Shown: piece after piece, positions 38,630 through 47,694 of the stretch
How positions within the stretch are numbered: position 1 is the stretch's first letter
Layout: every line of letters begins with the position of its first letter
Assembly (NCBI RefSeq): GCF_014646515.1
Contig: NZ_BMNK01000002.1
Location: 515,329 to 579,328, forward strand
DNA from: Nonomuraea glycinis
Lineage (GTDB): Bacteria > Actinomycetota > Actinomycetes > Streptosporangiales > Streptosporangiaceae
DNA: 64,000 nucleotides
Direction of reading: 5' to 3'
Notes under the pieces: model-generated
What the model was told of the DNA's origin: nothing
Databases searched by the model: none
Seen by the model: only the letters and a program-made list of their open reading frames with translations
Position numbers and translations under genes: made by a program

Positions 38630-40036
38630 TCAGGTGACGTGGGTGAGGGCGTCCCATACGTTTTCCGCCTCCATCACCTCGAAGCCCGGGGCGAAGGCGA
38701 CCGGCCCCACTGGTACGAGGGAGCGCTGGCCGTTGCGCTTCTGGGTGCCCTGGTCGAGGGAGCCCGCCGGGACCAGGGCGCGTTTGAAGCCGAGTCGGGC
38801 CGCCTCCGTCAGGCGTCTGCGTACATCCTTGACCGGGCGTAGCTCTCCTGCCAGCCCGACCTCGCCGAGCGCCACCAGCCCGGCGGGGAGCGGCTTGTCG
38901 CCGGCGGCGCTGGCCACCGCGAGCATCACCGACAGGTCGACGGCCGGGTCGGCCAGCTTGAGGCCGCCGACCGTGGCCGTGAACACGTCACAGCCGCCCA
39001 GCCTGGCGTTGAGCCTGCGCTCCAGCACGGCGAGGATCATCTGCACGCGGTAGGTGTCGAGGCCCGAGGAGGTGCGCCTGGGCTGCTGCGCGTCGGTGCG
39101 GGCGACCAGGGCCTGCACCTCGGCGGGCAGCGGCCGGGTGCCCTCCACCGTGACGGTCACGCAGGTGCCGGGCACCGGGGCGCTGCGCCGGGAGACGAAC
39201 AGGCCGCTCGGGTCGGTGATGCCTTCGATGCCGCGCTCGTGCAGGTCGAAGCAGCCGATCTCGTCGGTGGGACCGAACCGGTTCTTGATCGCGCGGACCA
39301 TGCGCAGCCGGGAGTGGCGGTCGCCCTCGAAGCTGAGCACGACGTCGACCAGGTGCTCCAGGGTGCGCGGGCCGGCGATCGAGCCTTCCTTGGTGACGTG
39401 GCCGACGAGCACGGTGGCCATGTGGCGCTCCTTGGCCAGCCGGACCAGATTGGCGGCCACCTCGCGCACCTGCGTCACCCCGCCGGGCACGCCGGTGGCC
39501 TGGGCGGAGCCGACGGTCTGCACGGAGTCGACCACCAGCAGCTTCGGCTGGACCTTCTCCACGTGCGTGACCAGGGCCGCCAGGTCGGTCTCGGCCGCGA
39601 GGTAGAGCTCGTCGCGGATGGCGCCGATGCGGTCAGCGCGCAGCCGGACCTGCGCGGCGGACTCCTCACCCGTCACGTAGAGGACGGTGTCGCGCTCGGC
39701 GATGCGGGCCGCCGCCTCCAGCAGGAGCGTCGACTTGCCGATGCCCGGCTCGCCCGCCAGCAGCACCACCGCACCGGGCACCAGCCCGCCGCCCAGCACC
39801 CGGTCGAGCTCGCTCACGCCCGTTGTCCGCGCGGCCGCCATCTCGGCCTTGACCTGGCCGATCGGCATCGCCGGAGCGGTGGTGGCACCGGCCTGGACGA
39901 CGTGCGCCCCGCCCCGCGCGCCTTCCTCGTCGACGGTGCCCCACGCCTGGCACTCGCCGCACCGGCCCACCCACTTCATGGTGCGCCACCCGCACTCGGC
40001 GCAGCGGTATCCGGGCTTCTGCGCTGACTTGGCCAT
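38630..40036 (-). CDS. radA: DNA repair protein RadA
   Basis: A 468-residue RecA-like helicase that drives branch migration in recombination. The N-terminal zinc finger has Cys12, Cys15, Cys26 and Cys29. Walker A is GEPGIGKST near residue 95, the RadA KNRFG motif lies near residue 250, and a Lon-like domain (VGLAGELRPVKDVRRRL) forms the C-terminus. ATG 40036 gives MAKSAQKPGYRCAECG, the universal RadA start. The frame stays open far upstream, but that part is low-complexity and not RadA. It is downstream of nothing obvious and has a large gap upstream. Confidence 0.97.
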   Translation of the reverse strand: MAKSAQKPGYRCAECGWRTMKWVGRCGECQAWGTVDEEGARGGAHVVQAGATTAPAMPIGQVKAEMAAARTTGVSELDRVLGGGLVPGAVVLLAGEPGIGKSTLLLEAAARIAERDTVLYVTGEESAAQVRLRADRIGAIRDELYLAAETDLAALVTHVEKVQPKLLVVDSVQTVGSAQATGVPGGVTQVREVAANLVRLAKERHMATVLVGHVTKEGSIAGPRTLEHLVDVVLSFEGDRHSRLRMVRAIKNRFGPTDEIGCFDLHERGIEGITDPSGLFVSRRSAPVPGTCVTVTVEGTRPLPAEVQALVARTDAQQPRRTSSGLDTYRVQMILAVLERRLNARLGGCDVFTATVGGLKLADPAVDLSVMLAVASAAGDKPLPAGLVALGEVGLAGELRPVKDVRRRLTEAARLGFKRALVPAGSLDQGTQKRNGQRSLVPVGPVAFAPGFEVMEAENVWDALTHVT

Positions 40037-40627
40037 GCCGAGCAGGCTAGCGCTCCCCGCCGACATTCCTCCCACAACCCGCCCCCCGGATCCCCGGTGT
40101 CCCCGTCCCGGCCCACTCCCCGCCATCCGGACGAACCAGCTCACCGACGCCTTGCCCCAGTCACTGCCGAAGCCCTCACCGTTGGCACAGGGACCATCGC
40201 ACTCCCGTACCGCCGGATCGGGCCTCGCCGGATCGGGCCCCGCCGGACCGGGCCCCGCCGGACCGGGCCCCGCAGGACCGGGCCCCGCAGCACCGGACTG
40301 GGGGATCGGTGGATCGGTGGGCGCTTGGTCCGCTGTTCTGGTCGGTCGCCGACCAGGTCGACCAGCACGGCACCATCCATCGACCGTGGACACCCGCCCG
40401 GGTTTGGCCGCCCGCTTTGCGGATGCCGGTCTGTGGGGCCCTTGGAGGTCAGCGGGATGGGGTTGACGACCGGGTGAGCCGAGGCGTTGTGGGTTGCGGT
40501 CGAGAGGGGGCGCGGGGGTTTGGCGTTCGCGTGCGGCGTGGTGGGTTGATCGCTCGCATTGATGGACAGCGCGGCGATCTGGGCTCTCAATGGGGGTCAG
40601 GAGTGGCCGTGTGGTGAGGGGCTCGGT
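40037..40627. other. 591-bp divergent intergenic region
   Basis: The gap lies between leftward radA and a rightward membrane-protein gene. Long frames cross it on both strands, but they are GC-driven, low-complexity (Gly/Pro/Ala) and lack start signals. A 15-bp tandem repeat occupies 40212-40301. Otherwise no gene or RNA is recognised. Confidence 0.6.
40212..40301. repeat. 15-bp tandem repeat, about six copies
   Basis: The unit GCCGGACCGGGCCCC, with variants GCCGGATCGGGCCTC and GCAGGACCGGGCCCC, repeats about five full times plus a partial sixth. The exact 15-bp period means every frame stays open and would encode Gly/Pro/Ala repeats, which explains the long spurious frames here. It lies in a non-coding gap. 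Confidence 0.8.
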
Positions 40628-41458
40628 ATGCGGCGTGGCGTTGAGGATGACGAGGGCGGCCCGGTCGCGGAGTGGGCGTGGGTTGATCCGCAGGCGTGGG
40701 AGACGAATGCCGCCGGCGGGGTGACGCCTGCGCAGCGGGCGCTGATCACGGGGCCGTGGGTGGGGCCGCCGGTTCTGGGGTGGGTGCTGGTGGTCGCTTT
40801 GGTGATCATGGAGGGATGGGCCGGGTGGATGGGGGCCACCACCAAGGGCGGGTTTCTCCCGGACGGCGGATGGCGCGGTGCTGTGTCGATGATGGCCTTC
40901 ATCATGGTGGTGGTGGGCTGGCAACTCGTGGCAGGGATCTGGTTCTGGGGCTTGCCTGCCTGGGGTGAGCGGTACGTCTACCGCAAGGCGATCGTCGACC
41001 TGGCCGCCTGCCGGGTCGGCAGTGCGGTGGGGCAGATCGAGGTCGGCCCGACGGGACCACAGGCGCGGGTGGCGCGGGCTGAGGCTGCCCCCGGCGGCCC
41101 TGCTGGCCCAGACGGTCTCGATAGCCCAGGTGGTTCGGAGGTCTGGGGGGATTCTGGGGGTTCCATAGCCGACTCAGCGGCGCCGGAAGAGTCTGGGGCT
41201 GGTCCAGGTGGTTCGGCCGGGTGGGTGGGGCAGGTTGTGCCCGGCATGGGCGGCTCAGCGGGGCGGGAGGGGTCGCCCTTGCCGGTGGGGCAGGGGGATG
41301 TTGGGGAGCGGCGTTCGCAGGCGCTCGGGGAGGTGGACATCATTCCGGTGCCCCTCGGCGCTCCCGCCTTGCCGCCGCCCGGGCCCTATCGCCTGTACTG
41401 GCTGGAGCGGGGCAAGCGAGGGCGGCTGCTGCTGTCGGTGCGACCGCTGGACGAGTAG
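40628..41458 (+). CDS. Membrane protein of unknown function
   Basis: A 276-residue protein. Two hydrophobic helices lie at about residues 43-60 (GPPVLGWVLVVALVIMEGW) and 78-100 (AVSMMAFIMVVVGWQLVAGIWFW). A long Gly/Ser/Pro-rich linker follows (residues 130-235). The C-terminus ends PPPGPYRLYWLERGKRGRLLLSVRP, of which only part is given here. ATG 40628 has GTGAGGGG upstream. The family is not recognised; the C-terminal block may be a small cytoplasmic domain. Its 3' end forms part of a tandem-repeat junction with the convergent peptidase gene. Confidence 0.65.
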   Translation: MRRGVEDDEGGPVAEWAWVDPQAWETNAAGGVTPAQRALITGPWVGPPVLGWVLVVALVIMEGWAGWMGATTKGGFLPDGGWRGAVSMMAFIMVVVGWQLVAGIWFWGLPAWGERYVYRKAIVDLAACRVGSAVGQIEVGPTGPQARVARAEAAPGGPAGPDGLDSPGGSEVWGDSGGSIADSAAPEESGAGPGGSAGWVGQVVPGMGGSAGREGSPLPVGQGDVGERRSQALGEVDIIPVPLGAPALPPPGPYRLYWLERGKRGRLLLSVRPLDE

Positions 41459-41464
41459 GGGTTG

Positions 41465-41643
41465 GTCACAGCGGGTGCACCCGGCAGGCGGTCGTTTGAT
41501 GAGTGGCGGGTGCCACAAGGGGATGCATCCGGTAGACGGTCGCTGGAGGAGTGGCGGGTGCCGCAGTGGATGCACTCGGCAGAGGGTCGCCTGACGAGTT
41601 GCGGGGTGTCACAGTTGGTGCACTCGGAAGACGGTGGACTGGG
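41465..41643. repeat. Four-copy 48-bp tandem repeat across the membrane protein/M28 peptidase junction
   Basis: Units begin near 41465, 41512, 41560 and 41608; the middle two are exactly 48 bp. Each starts G(T/C)C(A/G)CA, matching the reversed stop of the M28 gene, and carries TGCACYCGG, matching its final codons. Each ends with a GGTCG...GGAGTGGCGGGT block resembling the last codons of the membrane-protein gene. So the unit again resembles a whole stop-to-stop junction. The fourth copy contains the real M28 3' end. Confidence 0.85.
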
Positions 41644-43861
41644 GATACATGATGATCGTGTCGGGTGCCGGCTGGTAGCCCGGTATGGCGGACAGGTTGT
41701 GGCCCTGTTCGTATGCCTGGAGCCGCGCCGGCCCGGGAGGCAGCACGAGGGTGACCTCCAGCTCTTCGGGAGGGGCGTGATAGGCGAAGCCGGTCGCCCT
41801 GCTGAGGCGCCTGCCGTTGACCGTGATGGGGCCGATCGTGGAGTCGGAGACGGGCTTCGCGCCTTCTGAGGACATGATGGTGAGCCCGGTGACGGGGGCG
41901 TCGCCGGTCGGCTTCAGGCGGAGGGTCAGGGCGCGGTGTCCGCCGGTGGTCTCGTCCTTGACCACGGACAGCTCGGGGGCGCGCAGGTCGGCGGCCTGAG
42001 CGGGTCGGGTCGCCCAGCCCTCGGCGGCGAAGAATCGCTTGCTGTCGGGGCTGGGGGTCCCTGTCCGCGATCCCCAGACGGCCTCTCCGGTGGCGGTGTC
42101 CAAGGCATAGGCGAGACGTGTCTGTCGGGGATGCGCGGCGTCGAAGCGGTCCACGAACAGTCCCGCCGCCACCAGTCCCGCGGTGACGATCACGGCGGTC
42201 AGCAGTGGCAGGGCGGCCCGGCGGGGCTTGGCCGCCTGGGCGTCCGGCGCGACGCCACGCCCATCGCCCGGCCGGTCTCGCTCCACCAGCGGGAGCAGCA
42301 GCATCAGCAGCAGCGCGAAGTGCGGTGCCGCGATGATGCCGCCGATCGCCAGGCCCACGTCCATCGTGACCACGGCGGTGGCGCCGAGCAGGACCGCGGC
42401 GGGGGCCAGCCCGAGCGTGAGCGCGACCGTACGCCATCCTGTGCCGCGCAGTCGCGTCGAGACGAGCCAGCCGAGTGCGGCGAACAGCGCCGGCCAGCTC
42501 AGCGTGTGCGAGCCGCCGGGCAGCAGCGCGGCGAACACCAGCCCCAGCACGGCCACCAGCAGCAGAGCCCCGGCCGCGAGCGCGGCCGGTCCGACGCGGC
42601 GCAGCACGAGCCGCCAGGCCAGCACGACGGCGGCCGTGAAGACCAGCAGAGCCGCCTGATAGAGCCAGGGGCGATAGGGGTCGCCGGTCAGCATCCCGCT
42701 GTATTCGGGCCGGAACAGGGTGAGTAACGGCATCACCGCGAAACCGGCGGCCCCGGCGCCCACGACGGGCAGCAGCGCGAGTCCGGCGCCGGCCAGGGTG
42801 CGGGGCAGGGACGCCCGCCCTCGGCGTCTCAGGGTCCACACCAGGGCCGCCGCCAGTGCCAGGGCACCCACGGCGATGGGCAACTCCAGCCAGAGCGGAT
42901 AGCGGACGAGCACCCCGGGGAGGGTGAAGTAGACCGACTCGTCCCCCGACTTGAGCGTGGCCAGGTCGGTGCCGGACAGGGTGCGGGTGAGGGCGAGCGC
43001 GTTGTCGCCCATCATCTGCAGGCTGCCCAGGTCCAGGTGGGCGGGGTCGTCGAGGGCCGTGTGGTAGTAGGCGCCGCCGCCGATGAAGGCGGAGTCGAGG
43101 CCGAGCCAGCCCGCCTCGTCGAAGACGTGGAAGTCGGTGTTGTTGGGCAGCACGCTCAGGATCGCCGCGAAGGCCGAGTCGGCCGACGGGTGGGGCGCGT
43201 GCGCGCCGTACAGGCTGATCAGCGGCGCGGAGCCGGGGGAGGCGCGGAACATCTGGACGGTGCCGCGGACGCCTCTGGCCTCCTGGTTGAGCACCACGAC
43301 GGTGCCCTTGGCCAGGGGATCCTCCCTGATGAACGCCTCGGCGCCGAGCAGGCCGTCCTCCTCGCCGTCGGTGATGAGGAAGACGACGTCGTTGCGCAGG
43401 CCGGTGGGCAGTGCCCGCGCGACCTCGAGGATGGTGGCCACCCCGGCGCCGTCGTCGGCGGCGCCGGGACCGGCCTCCACGGAGTCGTAGTGGGCGGCCA
43501 CGACCACGCGCCCGGTCGGCGCGGTGCCCGGACGCACGGCCACGATGTTGCGCATCGTGCCCATCGGGATCGCGCCGTTGGGGGACGGAAGGGGCAGGAC
43601 GCCGACGCCCTCCTGGACGCGGACGTCCAGGCCGAGGGCGCGGAGTTGAGCGACGAGGTGCTCGCGGACGCGGGTGTGCTCGGCGGTGCCGACCGGATGC
43701 GGGGCGCGGGCGATGGCTCGGACGTGCTCGTGCGCCCTGGCGGCGCTGAAGGCCGCGGCGGGGGCGCCGGCGGGGCTGGGCGCGGGGGGTGCCAGGTCGA
43801 GCAAGGTGACGACGAGCAGCGCCGTCAACGCCACCAAGCCGGCCAGGGCGGTGCGGGTCAT
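41609..43861 (-). CDS. M28-family membrane metallopeptidase
   Basis: A 750-residue protein. A signal or anchor helix (residues 5-25) precedes an M28 zinc-aminopeptidase domain over about residues 40-300. Its metal ligands are visible in VVAAHYDSV, GAADDGAGVA and ITDGEEDGLLGA. Seven or eight transmembrane helices follow (about residues 325-580), then a soluble beta-rich C-terminal domain. This resembles the vacuolar-protease/ERMP1 architecture. Substrate unknown; the peptidase domain should face outside. ATG 43861 is the natural start. Confidence 0.9.
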   Translation of the reverse strand: MTRTALAGLVALTALLVVTLLDLAPPAPSPAGAPAAAFSAARAHEHVRAIARAPHPVGTAEHTRVREHLVAQLRALGLDVRVQEGVGVLPLPSPNGAIPMGTMRNIVAVRPGTAPTGRVVVAAHYDSVEAGPGAADDGAGVATILEVARALPTGLRNDVVFLITDGEEDGLLGAEAFIREDPLAKGTVVVLNQEARGVRGTVQMFRASPGSAPLISLYGAHAPHPSADSAFAAILSVLPNNTDFHVFDEAGWLGLDSAFIGGGAYYHTALDDPAHLDLGSLQMMGDNALALTRTLSGTDLATLKSGDESVYFTLPGVLVRYPLWLELPIAVGALALAAALVWTLRRRGRASLPRTLAGAGLALLPVVGAGAAGFAVMPLLTLFRPEYSGMLTGDPYRPWLYQAALLVFTAAVVLAWRLVLRRVGPAALAAGALLLVAVLGLVFAALLPGGSHTLSWPALFAALGWLVSTRLRGTGWRTVALTLGLAPAAVLLGATAVVTMDVGLAIGGIIAAPHFALLLMLLLPLVERDRPGDGRGVAPDAQAAKPRRAALPLLTAVIVTAGLVAAGLFVDRFDAAHPRQTRLAYALDTATGEAVWGSRTGTPSPDSKRFFAAEGWATRPAQAADLRAPELSVVKDETTGGHRALTLRLKPTGDAPVTGLTIMSSEGAKPVSDSTIGPITVNGRRLSRATGFAYHAPPEELEVTLVLPPGPARLQAYEQGHNLSAIPGYQPAPDTIIMYPQSTVFRVHQL

Positions 43862-43933
43862 GGCCCAACGCTAGGGCGCGGCCTGGCCGGGCGGATCAAC
43901 CCAGGGGAGGACTTCGAGGGTAAACCCAAGGGC

Positions 43934-44239
43934 TTAGGACAGGCCCAGATCGTTGACGAGCATGCGCTTGGGCTTGGCGCCCATGACCTGCTTGACCGGC
44001 TCGCCGCCGTCGAACAGCAGCAGCGTCGGCAGGCCCAGGATGCCGTAGCGGGCCATCAGCTCCGGGTGCTCGTCGGTGTTGAGCTTGCCGACCGTCAGGC
44101 CGTACTCGGCCTCGATCTCCTCCAGGACGGGGGCGATCATGCGGCAGGGCGGGCACCACTCCGCCCAGAAGTCGACGAGCACCGGCTTGTCCGCCTTGAG
44201 GACCTGCTCGTGGAAGTTGTCGGTAGTCAGCGTGATCAT
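43934..44239 (-). CDS. trxA: Thioredoxin with CPPC active site
   Basis: A 101-residue thioredoxin: VLVDFWAEWCPPCRMIAPVLEEI covers the active site (shown only in part by WCPPC), followed by the cis-Pro strand LGLPTLLLFDGG. The usual Cys-Gly-Pro-Cys is Cys-Pro-Pro-Cys here, which generally changes redox potential. ATG 44239 is chosen because it gives the family start and overlaps the merR stop (ATGA). It is therefore translated together with the MerR-type regulator, suggesting redox control. Confidence 0.93.
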   Translation of the reverse strand: MITLTTDNFHEQVLKADKPVLVDFWAEWCPPCRMIAPVLEEIEAEYGLTVGKLNTDEHPELMARYGILGLPTLLLFDGGEPVKQVMGAKPKRMLVNDLGLS

Positions 44240-44610
44240 GTCTCTCCTCGTACGAAGCAGCCGGGGCACGACTCGGCGAGCTGGGCGGTGACCTCGGCGC
44301 GCCGGGCCAGCAGCACGCGGATCTCCTGGTCGATCTGGGTCAGCTTGCGCTGGTAGACCGCGATGGACTCGGGGCACGACCCACCGCTGCTGTGCCCCGA
44401 ACGCAGGCAGTGCACGAACGGGCGCGTGTCCTCCAGCGTGAATCCCACCGACAGCAGGGCGCGGATCTCCGACACCAGCCGGACGTCCTGCTCGGAGTAG
44501 TGGCGGTAGCCGTTGGCCCCCCGCCGTGCGCTGAGCAGCCCGTGCTGCTCGTAGTAGCGGAGTGAGCGGGTGCTCACCCCGGTCCGTTCGGCCAGCTCTC
44601 CGATGCGCAT
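44236..44610 (-). CDS. MerR-family regulator coupled to thioredoxin
   Basis: A 124-residue regulator with the MerR winged helix (MRIGELAERTGVSTRSLRYYE; RRGANGYRHYSEQDV) and a dimerisation coiled coil. Four cysteines lie after residue 65: FVHCLRSG, GGSCPES and ESCPGC at the C-terminus. These could sense thiol oxidation or a metal. Its stop overlaps the thioredoxin start. It would be expected to respond to redox or thiol stress and to control the pair; the inducer is inference. Confidence 0.88.
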   Translation of the reverse strand: MRIGELAERTGVSTRSLRYYEQHGLLSARRGANGYRHYSEQDVRLVSEIRALLSVGFTLEDTRPFVHCLRSGHSSGGSCPESIAVYQRKLTQIDQEIRVLLARRAEVTAQLAESCPGCFVRGET

Positions 44611-44652
44611 GGGTTCACGTTAAACGTTGACACCGACGTCAAGGTCAAGCCC

Positions 44653-45351
44653 TCAGAAGTGCCGCCAGCGCAGCACGTTCGGGTAGGGCAGCTCCAGGCC
44701 CGGCGTCTCGGCGATGGCCCGCTCGGCGACCTCGGGCGAGAACTCGATCCGCAGCACCGCCTCCAGGTCGGCCCTGCTCTGGAAGGCCATCCGCAGGTCG
44801 AGCGGCTGCCGCTGCCAGCCCTGACGGACCCAGAAGTCCTCCACGGCGGTGGCGGAGTAGGTGGGCAGGGTGTGGCTGAACCACCGGCCGAACGCGCCGC
44901 GGGTGGCGTCCAGGTCGACGACGAAGGCCGCGCCGCCGCGCCGTACGACGCGGGACAGCTCGCGCAGTCCCGGCTCGCAGCCGGGACCGAAGAAGTACGC
45001 CCAGCGCGCGACGGCGACGTCCACCGAGGCGTCCGGGACCGGCAGGTCCTGGGCGGTGGCGGCGTGCACCTCGACGTTCGGCAGGCCCGCGCAGCGGCGC
45101 CGGGCCAGGGTCACCAGGTCGCCGTGCGGCTCCACGCCGATCACCGTGGCCGCCCGCGCCGCGTAGCCGGGCAGGTGGAAGCCGGTGCCGCAGCCGATGT
45201 CGAGCACGTTCGCGCCGTCCCAGGAGCGCAGCGCGCGCATGGCCGCGCCGGCCGCGTCCTCGGGGTCGACGGCCCGGTTCTCCAGCTCGTACACCTGGGG
45301 GGTGTGCCAGATGTTCGGGCTGGGAATTGCGCCTCTGGCGATCCTGGGCAT
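44653..45351 (-). CDS. SAM-dependent methyltransferase
   Basis: A 232-residue class I methyltransferase with motif [16 protein letters not shown] near residue 50, an acidic loop (IGVEPHGD) and the post-motif [10 protein letters not shown] near 145. The N-terminus [22 protein letters not shown] is characteristic of a group of actinobacterial small-molecule methyltransferases. The substrate is unknown. ATG 45351 is chosen over upstream in-frame codons. It diverges from the TIM-barrel gene with 56 bp between. Confidence 0.88.
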   Translation of the reverse strand: MPRIARGAIPSPNIWHTPQVYELENRAVDPEDAAGAAMRALRSWDGANVLDIGCGTGFHLPGYAARAATVIGVEPHGDLVTLARRRCAGLPNVEVHAATAQDLPVPDASVDVAVARWAYFFGPGCEPGLRELSRVVRRGGAAFVVDLDATRGAFGRWFSHTLPTYSATAVEDFWVRQGWQRQPLDLRMAFQSRADLEAVLRIEFSPEVAERAIAETPGLELPYPNVLRWRHF

Positions 45352-45407
45352 GCGACAACCGTAGGCCAGGCGCGCCATATCCGGTCATCCGGCTTAGGCT
45401 GGGTCGC

Positions 45408-46217
45408 GTGGCTGATGTCATCCGCGTGCCCAATGCGAAGATCGCATTGTCCACTGCTTCGGTATATCCGGAACGCACTCCCGATGCGTTCGAGCTGGCC
45501 GCCCGGCTGGGTTACGACGGTGTCGAGATCATGGTCGGCGCCGACCCGGTGAGCCAGGACATCGACGTGATCGAACGGCTTTCCGATCACTACGAGATTC
45601 CCGTCCTGGCCATCCACGCGCCCTGTCTGCTCGTCACCCAGCGGGTCTGGGGGCGCGATCCGTGGGCCAAGCTGGTCAAGGCCCAGAAAGCCGCCGAGCG
45701 GCTCGGCGCGTCCACCGTCGTGGTGCACCCGCCGTTCCGCTGGCAGCGCGACTACGCCCGTGACTTCGAGACGGGCCTGGCCCGCATGCGCGACGAGACC
45801 GCGGTGACCTTCGCGGTCGAGAACATGTTCCCGCTGCGGGCCAGAGGCAACGACGTCGTCCCCTACTCCCCTGGGTGGGACCCGGTCGACTTCGACTTCC
45901 CGCAGGTCACGCTCGACCTGTCGCACACCGCCGTGTCCGGCTCGGACGCCATGGAGATGGCCACCAAGCTGGGCGACCGGCTGGCGCACCTGCACCTGGC
46001 CGACGGCCTCGGCGTGACCAACAAGGACGAGCACCTGGTGCCCGGCAGGGGCAACCAGCCGTGCGCCGCCATCCTGCAGCGCCTGGCGGGCAACGGTTAC
46101 AGCGGCCTGGTCGTCCTGGAGATCAACACCCGCAAGGCGGCCGGTCGCACCGAGCGGATCGACGACCTGGCGGAGGCGCTGGCCTTCGCCCGGCTCTACC
46201 TGGCGACCTCCCCATGA
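45408..46217 (+). CDS. Sugar phosphate isomerase/epimerase (TIM barrel)
   Basis: A 269-residue xylose isomerase-like TIM barrel. It shows the opening [31 protein letters not shown] (part given), a metal-binding ENMFPLR segment near residue 140, [10 protein letters not shown] near 172 with HLHLADG near 195 carrying the typical ligands, and VLEINTRK near the end. GTG 45408 is the start. The stop overlaps the next methyltransferase (ATGA), so an operon of this gene, a methyltransferase and tetR follows. Substrate unknown. Confidence 0.87.
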   Translation: MADVIRVPNAKIALSTASVYPERTPDAFELAARLGYDGVEIMVGADPVSQDIDVIERLSDHYEIPVLAIHAPCLLVTQRVWGRDPWAKLVKAQKAAERLGASTVVVHPPFRWQRDYARDFETGLARMRDETAVTFAVENMFPLRARGNDVVPYSPGWDPVDFDFPQVTLDLSHTAVSGSDAMEMATKLGDRLAHLHLADGLGVTNKDEHLVPGRGNQPCAAILQRLAGNGYSGLVVLEINTRKAAGRTERIDDLAEALAFARLYLATSP

Positions 46218-46987
46218 GTGTGGGGCCGATGAGAGGGCTGGGCCGGGTGTTCGACAGCGTCGCCGACGCCTACGACGCGGGCCGGCCCACCTATCCCGAC
46301 GAGCTCTACCGGGCGCTGTCGGAGGTGTCGGGCGTCGGGCTCGACGGCGCGACGGCGGTGGACGTCGGCGCCGGCACGGGCATCCTGACGCACGCCCTGC
46401 GGGCCCGCGGGTCACAGGTCATCGCGGTGGACCCGGGCGCGGAGATGCTGGCCAAGCTGCGCTCGCGCGCCGCCGGACAGGCGCCCGCCGCCGTCGCGGC
46501 GGTGCTGGCCGACGGCAACGCGCTCCCTCTCGCCGGCGGGGTCGCCGATCTGGTGACGTACGCCCAGTCCTGGCACTGGCTCGACCCGGTGGCCTCCATC
46601 GCCGAGGCCCGGCGGGTGCTGCGGCCGGGCGGGGCCATCGCCGGCTGCTGGAACCTCACCCACGCCGCCCAGGCCGAGTGGCTGGCCGCCTACGAGCGGC
46701 GCCTGGCGGGCAGCTGTCCCGGCTACTGGGGGCAGGCGCTGGAGGAGTGGTCGGTGCCGCCGATCGCGGCGGCGATGGAGCTGGTCGAGGAGCGCTGGAT
46801 CCCGTGGACCAGGCTGGTCACGATCGAGGACTTCCTGGTGGACCTGCGCTCGCACTCCTTCATGGCGGTGCTGTCGCCTGAGGTGGCCGACGAGCTGATC
46901 GGGCGGGAGCGGGCGGAGCTGGCGCGTGAGTTCCCGGGGGGCGTGCTGTCGGTGCCGATGCGGGTCTATCTGGCGGTGGGCCGGTGA
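46214..46987 (+). CDS. SAM-dependent methyltransferase, class I
   Basis: A 257-residue protein with [17 protein letters not shown] at the start, motif [19 protein letters not shown] near residue 50, VDPGAEML, and [10 protein letters not shown] near 115, which fits the UbiE/YcgJ-like group. It overlaps the TIM-barrel gene (ATGA) and its stop overlaps the TetR gene (GTGA), so three genes are translationally coupled. Substrate is not indicated. Confidence 0.9.
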   Translation: MSVGPMRGLGRVFDSVADAYDAGRPTYPDELYRALSEVSGVGLDGATAVDVGAGTGILTHALRARGSQVIAVDPGAEMLAKLRSRAAGQAPAAVAAVLADGNALPLAGGVADLVTYAQSWHWLDPVASIAEARRVLRPGGAIAGCWNLTHAAQAEWLAAYERRLAGSCPGYWGQALEEWSVPPIAAAMELVEERWIPWTRLVTIEDFLVDLRSHSFMAVLSPEVADELIGRERAELAREFPGGVLSVPMRVYLAVGR

Positions 46988-47565
46988 CGGTCAAGCGGCG
47001 GCCCGGGCGCAGGCCCGGTTCGGCGGACACGCGTGGGGAGATTCTCAGCGCGGCCAGGAAGGTGTTCGCGGAGAAGGGGTTCGACAAGGCGACGGTGCGC
47101 GGCATCGCCCGTGAGGCGCAGGTCGATCCGGCCCTGGTGCACCACTACTTTGACACCAAGGACCGGATGTTCACCGAGGCGATGCGGCTGCCGGTCACGC
47201 CGGAGCTGGTGATCCCGACGCTGCTCGACGGCCCGCGCGAGGAGCTCGGCCGCAGGCTGGTCACGATGATATTGACGGTGACCGCCGAGGCGGAGACACG
47301 CGAGCCGATGATCGCGCTGATCCGGTCGGCGATGACCAACGAGCAGGCCGCGCAGATGTTCAAGGAGTTCGTCACCAGGGCTCTGCTGAGCCGGGTGGCG
47401 GAGGAGCTCGGCGTGCCGCACCTGCGGATCGAGGCGGCCTTCGCGCAGATGTTCGGCGTGCTGATGGCCCGTTACGTGCTCAGGCTCGAGCCGATGGCCA
47501 GCGCGGATCCGGAGGAACTGATCGATCTGCTGGCCCCGACGATCCAGCGCTATTTCGTCGAGTAG
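46984..47565 (+). CDS. TetR-family transcriptional regulator
   Basis: A 193-residue repressor. The N-terminal HTH runs from TRGEILSAARKVFAEKG to VDPALVHHYFDTKDRMFTEAM, with the YFxxKxxL-type motif. The ligand domain resembles the TetR_C type. It starts at GTG 46984, overlapping the methyltransferase stop. As the last gene of a coupled set it may regulate that operon; the ligand is unknown. Confidence 0.92.
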   Translation: MTVKRRPGRRPGSADTRGEILSAARKVFAEKGFDKATVRGIAREAQVDPALVHHYFDTKDRMFTEAMRLPVTPELVIPTLLDGPREELGRRLVTMILTVTAEAETREPMIALIRSAMTNEQAAQMFKEFVTRALLSRVAEELGVPHLRIEAAFAQMFGVLMARYVLRLEPMASADPEELIDLLAPTIQRYFVE

Positions 47566-47694
47566 AGCATTGTTCCGGTGGTGAGGGTAACCATAAGGTG
47601 AGAGGCGTTACCCCGGTGTTGTTACCCATGAGTAGGATCCGGGGTGAGGCCAGGTCAGTACGCTGGCAGCGACATCGTCTGTGGGAGGACCCCC

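Noticed and set aside
40037..40924. Apparent N-terminal extension of radA, up to 296 residues
   Set aside because: It is Gly/Pro/Arg repeats from a 15-bp tandem repeat, and it runs antisense to the start of the membrane-protein gene. RadA proteins begin at the zinc-finger Met used here.
41466..43868. 800-codon minus-strand frame overlapping the M28 gene
   Set aside because: Different frame from the M28 protein. Its end simply reads the tandem repeat, and no family is recognisable in it.
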